The notes under the pieces: generated by a model
Databases searched by the model: none
Seen by the model: only the letters and a program-made list of their open reading frames with translations
Told to the model about the DNA's origin: nothing
Made by a program: the position numbers and the translations under genes
DNA from: Acidobacteriota bacterium
Lineage (GTDB): Bacteria > Acidobacteriota > Blastocatellia > Pyrinomonadales > Pyrinomonadaceae
Assembly (NCBI GenBank): GCA_016715115.1
Contig: JADKBM010000001.1
Coordinates: 1 to 64,000, forward strand
Direction: 5' to 3'
DNA length: 64,000 nucleotides
In this document: positions 53,346 to 61,191 of the stretch, piece by piece
How the letters are laid out: each line of letters opens with the position of its first letter
Numbering within the stretch: position 1 is the first letter of the stretch

Positions 53346-54431
53346 CTAAAGCTTCGACTCATTCGGCGCCGCGAACGATATTCCGATATCCCGCGCCGTT
53401 CTCACAAGTTGGCCGTCGATACTGACCCGCTTGATGTTCGCGATCGCTTCGGCGAGCGGGACCGTCGATACCGTTCCGGCCTGGAGCGCGACCATCTTGC
53501 CGGTCTGCCCGTTCAGCAGAGCGCGAACCGCGCATGCACCGAAGTTCGTTCCGAGCATCCGATCGAAAGCGTTCGGACTTCCGCCGCGCTGCAAATGTCC
53601 AAGAACGACACAGCGCGATTCCTTGCCGGTTTCAGCCTCGATCCGACGCCGAAGATGACTGCCTACTCCGCCTAAACGCAACGCTTCTTTGTCGAGATAG
53701 ATCGGCGGCGTTCCAACCTCGACCGCGCCTTCGGCGACGACCACAACCGTAAAACGCGAACCGCTCTTTTCCCGGGCTTTGATCTTGGCGACGATCGACT
53801 CGAACGCAAAAGGAATCTCCGGGATCAGAATCACGTCCGCACTTCCGGCAAGTCCGGCGTGAAGCGCGATCCAACCCGTGTTCCGCCCCATCACTTCGAG
53901 AATCATTACGCGATCGTGCGACGCAGCGGTTGTGTGCAATCGATCAAGCGCTTCCGTTGCGATGTCGATCGCGGTCATAAATCCGAAAGTGAGTTCGGTT
54001 GCCGAAAGATCGTTGTCGATGGTTTTCGGAACGCCGATCACCGGAAACCCGTGTTCGTGAAACTGTTCGGCGATGGCGAGTGTGCCTTCGCCGCCGATCA
54101 CGATCAGCGCCTCGATCTCAAGTTTGTGAAGATTGGCTATTGCTTCGTTGATCGGCATCTCGGGAATAACGACCTTTCCGTCGATGACTTTCATAAAGCT
54201 CCCCTTGTTTCGGGTCCCGAGGATCGTTCCGCCCCGGGGCAAGATACCGCTGACCGCCTTCATTCCGAGCCGGATCACCTGCGGTTCGCCGAGAATCCCT
54301 TCGAAGCTGTCCTCGATCCCAATACATTTGATCCCAAACTCGCCGTGCGCGGTACGCACAACGGCTCGAATGACGGCGTTTAGCCCGGGCGCATCGCCGC
54401 CACCGGTTAAGACTCCAATTTGCTTGTACAT
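53346..54431 (-). CDS. pfkA: 6-phosphofructokinase, group III (mixed-substrate) type
   Basis: PFK phosphorylates fructose-6-phosphate in glycolysis. Start at 54431 (MYKQIGVLTGGGDAPGLNAV); an ATG ten codons earlier is possible. 361 residues. Signatures are TGGGDAPGLNAVIRAVVR, VIGGEGTLAIAEQF, VPKTIDNDLSATELTFGFMT and MILEVMGRNTGWIALHAGLA. In E. coli numbering the position 104 residue is Gly (GGEGT) and position 124 is Lys (PKTIDND). By established rules Gly104 favours ATP over PPi, while Lys124 is typical of PPi enzymes; this mixed pair is found in group III ATP-using PFKs of actinobacteria. So ATP use is likely but should be tested. The stop is flush with the long heptamer array. Confidence 0.9.
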   Translation of the reverse strand: MYKQIGVLTGGGDAPGLNAVIRAVVRTAHGEFGIKCIGIEDSFEGILGEPQVIRLGMKAVSGILPRGGTILGTRNKGSFMKVIDGKVVIPEMPINEAIANLHKLEIEALIVIGGEGTLAIAEQFHEHGFPVIGVPKTIDNDLSATELTFGFMTAIDIATEALDRLHTTAASHDRVMILEVMGRNTGWIALHAGLAGSADVILIPEIPFAFESIVAKIKAREKSGSRFTVVVVAEGAVEVGTPPIYLDKEALRLGGVGSHLRRRIEAETGKESRCVVLGHLQRGGSPNAFDRMLGTNFGACAVRALLNGQTGKMVALQAGTVSTVPLAEAIANIKRVSIDGQLVRTARDIGISFAAPNESKL

Positions 54432-54572
54432 AAAGAAACGTGATTCTAATTCACAAAGCAAGTATTTTACATTATGAAGCGGGAAACACTAAAACCGCGA
54501 AACGCTTCGGTGTGTTACATCCGCGAAAACTTTCTTGACAAATCAATCCGCCGACCCGATAACTGAACCAAC

Positions 54573-55811
54573 GTGAAAGACACAGTCAAGTTCAGCGATG
54601 CACTGAGGTTTTGGCTCCGGCTCGGCCTGATCTCTTTCGGCGGACCGGCCGGGCAGATCGCGATAATGCAGAAGGAACTGGTCGAAACCAGAAAATGGAT
54701 CGCCCACGACGAGTTTCTTCACGCTTTGAATTTCTGTATGCTGCTGCCCGGTCCGGAAGCACAGCAACTTGCGACCTACATCGGTTGGAAGCTGCATGGT
54801 TACCGCGGCGGACTTGCGGCCGGGGCATTGTTCGTGATTCCGTCGATCATCCTTTTACTCGGATTATCATTCGTTTACGCCGCGTTCGGACACATCGCCG
54901 AAGTCGGCGCCGTACTGAACGGCTTCAAGGCGGTAGTAGTCGCGATCGTGGTCGAAGCCGTATTCAAGATCGCCGGGCGTTCGCTCAGTTCGGCGCGTCA
55001 CATTCTGGTTGCGATCACTGCGTTTGCCGCGATCTTCGTCTTCGGAATCCCTTTTCCGCTGATCGTGATCGGTGCCGCGGCGTTCGGGATTTTCGTTCTG
55101 CGGACATCGAATCCGATGGTGTCCGAAACGCCGACGGCTCAACCCCGCCGAACATCGCTAATGAAGTTGTTCGTCTTGTTTGCATTCCTTTGGTTTCTCC
55201 CGTTTTCAATTTTCATTGCCGTTTTCGGATTCGAGAACCGCGCGACCGAAAGCTATCTGTTCTTCTCGAAAGCCGCGTTCGTCACCTTCGGCGGCGCTTA
55301 CGCCGTGCTCGCATATGTCAATCAAGCCGTGGTCGCGGCCGGTTGGATAACTTCGACCCAGGCCGTGGACGGTCTGGCTCTGGCCGAAACAACGCCCGGG
55401 CCGTTGATTATGGTCCTTCAGTTCATCGGGTTTATGTCCGGTTGGAACGCGGCGGATGAAGAGAACCGGATCGTTTTTGCGATCATCTGCGCGCTGGTGG
55501 CGACCTACGCCACATTTCTCCCGTCCTTTTTCTTTATCTTCGCGGGTGCGCCGCACGTTGAGCGATTGCGGACCAACCGACTGATCACATCGGCCCTTTC
55601 CGGTGTCTCCGCAGCCATCGTTGGCGTCATCGTCAACCTAGCGCTCGTTTTCGGCGTCGCGGTCTTCTTTCACTCCGGAACGATCGATGCCTTTGCGGTG
55701 GCCCTCGCCGCTGCGGCATTCGTGGCACTCAGGATCTTCAAGCTCAATGTCCTATTCATCGTCATTGCCGGCGGCTTGTGCGGTTTTGCGAAACAGCTCC
55801 TGGTCGGTTAG
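54573..55811 (+). CDS. chrA: Chromate efflux transporter ChrA
   Basis: ChrA exports chromate using the proton-motive force. Starts at a GTG (54573). 412 residues, the usual two-domain length, with about ten membrane segments. Each half has a CHR domain: the first FWLRLGLISFGGPAGQIAIM and FLHALNFCMLLPGPEAQQLA, with YIGWKLHGYRGGLAAGALFV; the second FFSKAAFVTFGGAYAVLAYV and LALAETTPGPLIMVLQFIGF. It is divergent from pfkA and 10 bp upstream of the methyltransferase gene, so the two are probably one transcript. Confidence 0.92.
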   Translation: MKDTVKFSDALRFWLRLGLISFGGPAGQIAIMQKELVETRKWIAHDEFLHALNFCMLLPGPEAQQLATYIGWKLHGYRGGLAAGALFVIPSIILLLGLSFVYAAFGHIAEVGAVLNGFKAVVVAIVVEAVFKIAGRSLSSARHILVAITAFAAIFVFGIPFPLIVIGAAAFGIFVLRTSNPMVSETPTAQPRRTSLMKLFVLFAFLWFLPFSIFIAVFGFENRATESYLFFSKAAFVTFGGAYAVLAYVNQAVVAAGWITSTQAVDGLALAETTPGPLIMVLQFIGFMSGWNAADEENRIVFAIICALVATYATFLPSFFFIFAGAPHVERLRTNRLITSALSGVSAAIVGVIVNLALVFGVAVFFHSGTIDAFAVALAAAAFVALRIFKLNVLFIVIAGGLCGFAKQLLVG

Positions 55812-55821
55812 ATTCATCTCT

Positions 55822-56979
55822 ATGAAAAGAGCGGTTGTCACGAAAAACGGTGCGCGGCGAGTTCGCGGGGGACATCTTTGGATTTACAGAAGCGACGTCA
55901 AAAAGGTAACTGCCGATGGCGGCGATCAGGTGACGGTCTTCGATGAATCCGGGAACTTTGTCGGCCAAGCATTCTACAGTGACTCCTCGGAGATCACGTT
56001 AAGAATCTTCACAACGTCCGACGAAACGATTGGCGACGATTTCTGGCGCGGACGCATTCGGGCCGCACACGCCCGACGAAACCTGTTGGCGACGAACGCG
56101 TTTCGGGTCGTCAACTCCGAAGCCGATCTCGTCCCGTCGCTGATTATCGATAACTACAATGGGGTCTTCGTCATCCAGACACTCACCCAAGGCACTGAAA
56201 AACTGAAGGACGTGTTCACGCGCATCATCGTCGAGGAGTTCGCTCCCATTGCCGTCGTTGAAAGAAATGACGCCAAGGTCCGAATGCGGGAGAACCTTCC
56301 GCTCGTGAGCGGCGTTCTTTTTGGTGAGGTCCCGGGCGAACTCTTCATCGAACAGGACGGGATCGCCTTTCGAATCGCGCCGCTCGACGGACAGAAGACC
56401 GGCTCGTTCCTCGATCAGCGCGAAAATCATCTTGCCGTACGCCGTTTCGCCAAGGGCCGGGCGCTCGATTGTTTCACTTTCAACGGCGGATTCGCGATGA
56501 ATTTCGCGCGGGTCTGTGACGATGTCCTGGCGATCGACATTTCGGAGGATGCGATCCAACTGGCGAAGGCGAATGCCGCGGCGAACGGGCTATCGAACAT
56601 CAGGTTCGAGGCGGCGAACGTCTTTGATGCACTTCGCGAACTTGAAAAATCGGGCGAGAAGTTCGACACGATCGTGCTCGACCCGCCGGCGTTCGTCAAA
56701 ACCAAAGCGGCTTTGAGATCTGCCGTGCGCGGCTACAAGGAAATCAATCTCCGGGCGCTCAAGCTCTTGAATGACGACGGAATTCTGGTCACGTGCAGCT
56801 GCTCCTTTCACTTTTCCGAGGCGATCTTTCTCGAAACGCTCGAGTCCGCCGCGCGCGACGCTAAACGCCGGATCCATCTCCTCGAGAAACGGACACAATC
56901 TTCCGACCACCCGATCCTGCTCGGCGTTCCCGAGACCTACTATCTGAAGTGTTTGGTTTTGCGTGTATTGCAGCAGTGA
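55822..56979 (+). CDS. RlmI-like 23S rRNA cytosine methyltransferase (PUA + SAM domain)
   Basis: Class I rRNA m5C methyltransferase (RlmI-type) of 385 residues. Start at 55822 (MKRAVVTKNGARRVRGGHLW), 10 bp after chrA; the open frame upstream overlaps chrA. The N-terminal PUA domain is VRGGHLWIYRSDVKKVTADG. The substrate part contains DGQKTGSFLDQRENHLAVRR, and the SAM site GRALDCFTFNGGFAMNFARV. DTIVLDPPAFVKTK is the catalytic DPP motif and VTCSCSFHFSEAIF carries the catalytic cysteine. The stop codon TGA lies where the heptamer array begins. Confidence 0.9.
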   Translation: MKRAVVTKNGARRVRGGHLWIYRSDVKKVTADGGDQVTVFDESGNFVGQAFYSDSSEITLRIFTTSDETIGDDFWRGRIRAAHARRNLLATNAFRVVNSEADLVPSLIIDNYNGVFVIQTLTQGTEKLKDVFTRIIVEEFAPIAVVERNDAKVRMRENLPLVSGVLFGEVPGELFIEQDGIAFRIAPLDGQKTGSFLDQRENHLAVRRFAKGRALDCFTFNGGFAMNFARVCDDVLAIDISEDAIQLAKANAAANGLSNIRFEAANVFDALRELEKSGEKFDTIVLDPPAFVKTKAALRSAVRGYKEINLRALKLLNDDGILVTCSCSFHFSEAIFLETLESAARDAKRRIHLLEKRTQSSDHPILLGVPETYYLKCLVLRVLQQ

Positions 56980-57332
56980 GCAGCGAGCGGAGAGCAGTGA
57001 GCAGTAGACGGTAGACGGTAGGCGGAAAACCGTAGACGGTAGACGGTAGACGGTAGACGAGTAGACGGTAGACGGTAGGCGGTAGACGGTAGACGGTAGG
57101 CGGTAGACGGTAGACGTTAGACGGTAGACGGTAGGCTGTAGACGGTAGACCGTTGACGATACAAACAATGGACAACACTCTGCCCACTACCTCACTGCTT
57201 ACCGCTCACTGCTAACCGCTCACCGCTCACTGCTAACCGCTCACCGCTCACTGCTCACTGCTCACTGCTCACCGCTCACCGCTTACCGCTCACTGCTCAC
57301 CGTCTACCGTCTACCGTCTACCGTTTACCCTC
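56975..57332. repeat. Composite period-7 array of two heptamer families between two converging genes
   Basis: In order: GAGCAGT/GAGCGGA heptamers (56975-57004), about 20 TAGACGG-type heptamers (57004-57150), a 35-bp unique centre, CTCACTG/CTCACCG heptamers (57190-57300) and TCTACCG heptamers (57300-57332). The second and fourth blocks are complementary, as are the first and third. The order is therefore A-B-centre-A'-B', not a simple mirror. The array runs from the stop of the rlmI-like gene (56979) into the last codons of the S41 protease gene (57318). Confidence 0.95.
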
Positions 57333-58937
57333 TACCACAAGCTTCTTCGCTTCGGCCATCGCTTCGATCGCCTTCAGGACCTGCGGATCGACCTCAAGAA
57401 AGACCTGCGTTCCCGCCTCTGACGAATAACTCGCGGTTGCGAGTTCCTGACGCAGACGCGACTTCGCGTATTCGGCTTGACTGTTGATATTCTCGACCGT
57501 CAATCCATTCTTCTTGTCCGCCGCGGCGAACGTGCGAAACGCTTCGAAAAGACGCTCGTTAACGGCGAGATCATTCGGAGCGATAACGAGCGCGAAGGTC
57601 TGTTTCGGGCGCCGATAATCCTCAAATCCATTCACCTCTCCGGCAACCAACTGCCGCGCAAAATAGAATGCCGCCTCGTTGAGCCGTCCGCGAAGCGCGT
57701 TGAAAGCGAGCGGCGTCGCTTTAACGTCGGGTTCGATCCCGCGGCCGCCGTAAAGCGTCCGTCCGTCTGCCGTCGTGACAGGACTCCCGACCGGTTTCGG
57801 TTTGCTCTCGTCGCCTGCCTCTCCCTCGCCGTTGTGCGTGTAATAGTCGTAGATCGAACCGTTCGAATAATCGCGCTGGAGAGAACGTCCGAGCGGGGTG
57901 TAATACCTCGCCGTCGTCAGTGTCAATCCGGTACCGAACGGAAGCTGAAAGATGCGCTGAACAAGTCCCTTGCCGAAACTGTCGCTGCCGACGATCACGC
58001 CGCGGTTATAATCCTGAACCGCGCCGGCGACGATCTCCGAGGCCGAGGCCGAACCGCCGTTGATCATAACCACCAGCGGAAAGTCGTGAATATTGCCGCC
58101 TTCCGACAGCAGTTCCTGCGATTTCGCATAGCGCGAGCGGCCCTTTACGGAGACGACCGTTTTGTCTTCGGGCACGAATCGGCTGACGACCTTGATCGCC
58201 TGCGGGAGAAGCCCGCCCGGGTTGTTGCGCAGGTCGAGAATGAGGCTCTTCATCCCCTGTTTCGAAAGGTTCCCGATGGCCTCGTCGAGTTCGTCCGCCG
58301 TCGTTTCCTGAAATCCGCCGCTCAGCCCGACATAACCGATGCCGTCGCGGAGCATAAAGTAGTTTCTGATCGACGGCAGCGGAACGCCGCCTCGGACGAT
58401 CTGAAAATCGAGCGGTTTCGAGTTTCCGATGCGTTCGACCTTGACATTGACGCTTGTTCCTTGGATTCCGCGAACGTTCTTGGAAACTTCCTGGCTCGTC
58501 CAATCCTTGGCGTCTTTGCCGTCGACTTCCAGAAACCGGTCGCCATACCGAAGCCCTGCCTTGTCGGCGGGGGTGTTCGGAATGATCGACTGGATGTAAA
58601 CGCCGTCGCGATGCTGCAGAATCGAAACGCCGATTCCGAAAAACTGCGACTGCTGGTCCTCAAACAGTTTCCGAAACTCTTCGGTCGTGAAATACGACGA
58701 GTGCGGATCGAGCGACCAGAGCATACTCTGGATAGACTTCTCGGACACCTCTTCGTGGCTGACTTCGCTGACGTAATTGGCGTCGATAACGTCGAGCGCT
58801 TCGCGATAGTCGGCCGCGATCGACGCCGCCGAGACCGAATCACCGGCCGTCGAACTGCGTATTTTGCCGAACAGCCCGCCGGCCACGGCGCTCACCGCGA
58901 TCAGTATCAAGACTCCGAAAACTGCCTTTTTGCTCAT
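57318..58937 (-). CDS. CtpA-type S41 carboxy-terminal processing protease
   Basis: S41 proteases trim periplasmic proteins at their C-termini. 539 residues with a signal-anchor (FGVLILIAVSAVAGGLFG). A PDZ domain (GIGVSILQHRDGVYIQSIIP, LRYGDRFLEVDGKDAKDW) occupies 100-185. The catalytic core follows with GMKSLILDLRNNPGGLLPQA, the Ser of NGGSASASEIVAG near residue 296-300 and the general-base Lys323 in GSDSFGKGLVQ. The C-terminal part of about 150 residues is extra. The last three codons and stop (GGT AAA CGG TAG) are within the heptamer array, so the array provides the stop. Confidence 0.93.
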   Translation of the reverse strand: MSKKAVFGVLILIAVSAVAGGLFGKIRSSTAGDSVSAASIAADYREALDVIDANYVSEVSHEEVSEKSIQSMLWSLDPHSSYFTTEEFRKLFEDQQSQFFGIGVSILQHRDGVYIQSIIPNTPADKAGLRYGDRFLEVDGKDAKDWTSQEVSKNVRGIQGTSVNVKVERIGNSKPLDFQIVRGGVPLPSIRNYFMLRDGIGYVGLSGGFQETTADELDEAIGNLSKQGMKSLILDLRNNPGGLLPQAIKVVSRFVPEDKTVVSVKGRSRYAKSQELLSEGGNIHDFPLVVMINGGSASASEIVAGAVQDYNRGVIVGSDSFGKGLVQRIFQLPFGTGLTLTTARYYTPLGRSLQRDYSNGSIYDYYTHNGEGEAGDESKPKPVGSPVTTADGRTLYGGRGIEPDVKATPLAFNALRGRLNEAAFYFARQLVAGEVNGFEDYRRPKQTFALVIAPNDLAVNERLFEAFRTFAAADKKNGLTVENINSQAEYAKSRLRQELATASYSSEAGTQVFLEVDPQVLKAIEAMAEAKKLVVEGKR

Positions 58938-59135
58938 CTCAAAAACTCCGAATCAGTAAAAAACTATAGCACATTTGCAGACCGCCAAAACAGGGGACGT
59001 CTTTTCCATCCTGCTGAACAGACTGTTAAACGATTGGGCGATGCAAGTCGTTTCAAAATCAACGGTTTTTTGAGTTTCGCCGGCACACGAGATTTACTTT
59101 TCGAACGCCAGAACTTAACATCTATTTCTTTGCTG

Positions 59136-59867
59136 ATGAAACCTGAACTCTCCATCGTGATTCCGGCATTCGAAGAGCAGGGCCGGCTCGGCGATTCGGC
59201 GCGGACGATTCTCAAATTCATCGCCGACAATCAGCTCGCGGCCGAGCTAATCATCGTCGACGACGGGTCAAACGATTCTACCGCCGAGGTCGCTCGCGCG
59301 GTCTGCGGCGAGTTTCCCGAAATCAAATCGCAAGTCATACGCTACGAGCAAAATCGGGGCAAGGGCTACGCGGTCAAAACCGGACTGCTGGCTGCGGAAG
59401 GCGACATCGCGCTGTTCAGCGACGCCGATCTCTCGACGCCGATCGGGGAACTCTCCAAACTGGTCGATCCGATCCGCGACGACCGCTTCGATCTGACTTT
59501 CGGCTCGCGCGCGCTCGACCGCAGCCTGATCGGAACGCACCAGCCCTGGCGCCGCGAACAGGGCGGAAAGGTCTTCAATCTGATCGTCCGCACCTTGACC
59601 GGATTGCCGTTCTGGGACACGCAGTGCGGCTTCAAGGCGTTCAATATGAAGAAGTTCCGGCCGCTTCTCGAAAAGATGACGATCGAGCGATTCGGCTTCG
59701 ACGTCGAGTTTCTGTTTGTCGCGCAGCTCAAAGGACTGCGCCTCGCCGAAATTCCGGTCCGCTGGGATCACGATGAACGCACAAAGGTCGACGTCTTTCG
59801 GGACAGCCGGCGGATGTTCAACGAAGTCCGCGAGATCAGGCGGAATGCGAAACGCGGAGTGTACTGA
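59136..59867 (+). CDS. Family 2 glycosyltransferase (dolichyl-phosphate glucosyltransferase-like)
   Basis: Transfers a sugar from a nucleotide sugar, probably onto a polyprenyl phosphate at the membrane. Start at 59136 (MKPELSIVIPAFEEQGRLGD); the longer open frame upstream is antisense to the protease gene and not real. The GT-A fold shows ELIIVDDGSNDSTAEVARA, the DXD-type FSDADLSTPIGELSKLVDPI and QCGFKAFNMKKFRPLLEKMT. IPVRWDHDERTKVDVFRDS is typical of the ALG5/DPM-like branch. 243 residues with no membrane tail. The gap to pdxJ is filled by heptamer repeats. Confidence 0.9.
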   Translation: MKPELSIVIPAFEEQGRLGDSARTILKFIADNQLAAELIIVDDGSNDSTAEVARAVCGEFPEIKSQVIRYEQNRGKGYAVKTGLLAAEGDIALFSDADLSTPIGELSKLVDPIRDDRFDLTFGSRALDRSLIGTHQPWRREQGGKVFNLIVRTLTGLPFWDTQCGFKAFNMKKFRPLLEKMTIERFGFDVEFLFVAQLKGLRLAEIPVRWDHDERTKVDVFRDSRRMFNEVREIRRNAKRGVY

Positions 59868-59980
59868 TTTGCGATTCTCGATTTGCGATTTGCGATTAGA
59901 CCAATTGCGAAATCTGAATCGAAATCCTGATTCACGGGCCACGGGCCGAAAATCGAAAATCGCAAATCGAAAATCGAAAA
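59866..59980. repeat. Inverted pair of GATTTGC heptamer arrays between the glycosyltransferase gene and pdxJ
   Basis: The left arm (59867-59899) reads GATTTGC GATTCTC GATTTGC GATTTGC GATT. The right arm (59947-59979) is the complement (CGAAAAT CGAAAAT CGCAAAT CGAAAAT CGAAAA). The centre of about 47 bp is unique and includes CACGGGCCACGGGCCG. The right arm runs into the pdxJ ATG (59980), whose A is part of the last heptamer; no Shine-Dalgarno sequence is present. Confidence 0.9.
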
Positions 59981-60729
59981 TGAAAAGACTTAACGTAAAC
60001 ATCGACCACGTCGCGACGATCCGCGAGGCGCGCAAGACCATCGAACCGAGCATCATCACCGCGGCGGTGATCTGCGAACAAGCGGGAGCGAACGGCATCA
60101 CGGTGCATCTGCGCGGAGATCGCCGGCACATTCAGGACCGCGATATAGAACTCCTTCGCGACGTCGTCACGACTTACCTCAACGTCGAGATGGCGGCGAC
60201 CGATGAGATGGTCGGGATCGCCCTGCGCACCAAGCCCGACGCCGTTTCGCTCGTCCCCGAAAGTCCGAACGAAGTGACCACGGAGGGCGGACTCGATGTC
60301 GTTTCGAATTTTGACGTCATAAGATCGGCGATCGAGAAGCTTCGCGATGCGGGGATTTTCGTGAGTATTTTCATCGATCCCGACCGCGATCAGATCGACG
60401 CCGCACGGCGCGCAGGCGCGCAACAGGTTGAACTCTGCACCGCCGAATTCGCCGAACTGACGCTTAGTTCCCGAGCCGCGCACGGCGAGGGCCAAGCACG
60501 CGCCTCGGCCGAGGTCGAGCGCATCAAACGCGCTTCGGAGTTCGCCGCGGAACTCGGAATGATCGTCGCCGCGGGCCACGGCCTGACTTATCGAAACATC
60601 GGATCGCTGGCGAATGTCTCGGAGATCGTCGAGTTCAACATCGGCCACAATATCATTTCAAGAGCGGTTTTCGTCGGATTGAACCAGGCGGTTCGGGAGA
60701 TGATCGAGGCGATCAGGGCGAGAGCCTAA
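59980..60729 (+). CDS. pdxJ: Pyridoxine 5'-phosphate synthase
   Basis: PdxJ makes pyridoxine 5'-phosphate from deoxyxylulose 5-phosphate and 3-amino-2-oxopropyl phosphate. Start at 59980 (MKRLNVNIDHVATIREARKT), matching the family N-terminus NxxxDHVATxRxAR. Other landmarks are TVHLRGDRRHIQDRDI, the KPDAVSLVPE strand, VSIFIDPDRDQIDAA and VAAGHGLTYRN with an active-site His. 249 residues, standard. It provides the cofactor used by gcvPB and the class V aminotransferase. Its 3' end overlaps the converging nucleotidyltransferase gene by 72 bp. Confidence 0.96.
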   Translation: MKRLNVNIDHVATIREARKTIEPSIITAAVICEQAGANGITVHLRGDRRHIQDRDIELLRDVVTTYLNVEMAATDEMVGIALRTKPDAVSLVPESPNEVTTEGGLDVVSNFDVIRSAIEKLRDAGIFVSIFIDPDRDQIDAARRAGAQQVELCTAEFAELTLSSRAAHGEGQARASAEVERIKRASEFAAELGMIVAAGHGLTYRNIGSLANVSEIVEFNIGHNIISRAVFVGLNQAVREMIEAIRARA

Positions 60730-61191
60730 AGGAATCTCATCTGCGTCAGGCAGGTTTTCGAGATCGTTCAAGTCCTTTGGACGCCCGCTGGCAATTTTAT
60801 TGGTTCTGAGGTCGGCAAGGCCGATCAGATTCGCTTCGATGCCGTCCAGCGCCGCACAAACACGTCGAATGTAGCAGGAATCGAAGTCAACTCCGTCGAC
60901 GAAAGTAATGATCTCAAGTTTGAAAGGCGGAACCCCCATTCGCAGAATACTCCGCTTTCCAATAAACAGATCTGCGGTCACTTCCGGTGTTGAAATCCCA
61001 AAATCAGAAAGTGCCTTAACAATTCGGCGCGCGTTTTGCGGCGAGTTTGCGATCCAGATATCCATATCGCCGGTCGGCCGCGGATAACCGTAATATCCGA
61101 CAGCGTATCCGCCAACAATGAGATACTGAACATCATTCGACGATAATGATTTCAAAAACTCTTTGAAGTCGTCGGGAAGTTGAATACTCAT
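60658..61191 (-). CDS. Nucleotidyltransferase-like protein (DUF6036/AbiEii-like), possible toxin partner
   Basis: 177 residues. The fold motif is VGGYAVGYYGYPRPTGDMDI, with the Gly pair at 27-28 and metal-binding aspartates at 42 and 44, as in minimal nucleotidyltransferases and AbiEii-type toxins. IGKRSILRMGVPPFKLEIIT and the C-terminal GRPKDLNDLENL are also typical of that group. The last 23 residues and stop are antisense to the end of pdxJ, so the original stop was probably lost. The start overlaps the upstream small gene by 59 bp, showing tight coupling. A toxin-antitoxin or defence role is suggested by family resemblance only. Confidence 0.75.
   Translation of the reverse strand: MSIQLPDDFKEFLKSLSSNDVQYLIVGGYAVGYYGYPRPTGDMDIWIANSPQNARRIVKALSDFGISTPEVTADLFIGKRSILRMGVPPFKLEIITFVDGVDFDSCYIRRVCAALDGIEANLIGLADLRTNKIASGRPKDLNDLENLPDADEIPLGSRPDRLDHLPNRLVQSDENRS

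Noticed and set aside
53047..53349. Plus-strand open frame with a periodic protein (SPLTAHR-type repeats)
   Set aside because: It is a translation of the heptamer array; 3 x 7 nt gives a 7-residue repeat in any open frame. No start signal or conservation is expected.
56590..57187. Minus-strand open frames with RLPSTVY-type repeats
   Set aside because: Translation of the TAGACGG array, continuing antisense into the methyltransferase gene.
12939..57332. Heptamer arrays considered as CRISPR arrays
   Set aside because: Units are 7 nt with no spacers of 25-40 nt, and there are no cas genes.
57477..59135. Upstream part of a 796-codon plus-strand frame ending in the glycosyltransferase
   Set aside because: Antisense to the S41 protease gene; the glycosyltransferase family N-terminus begins at 59136.
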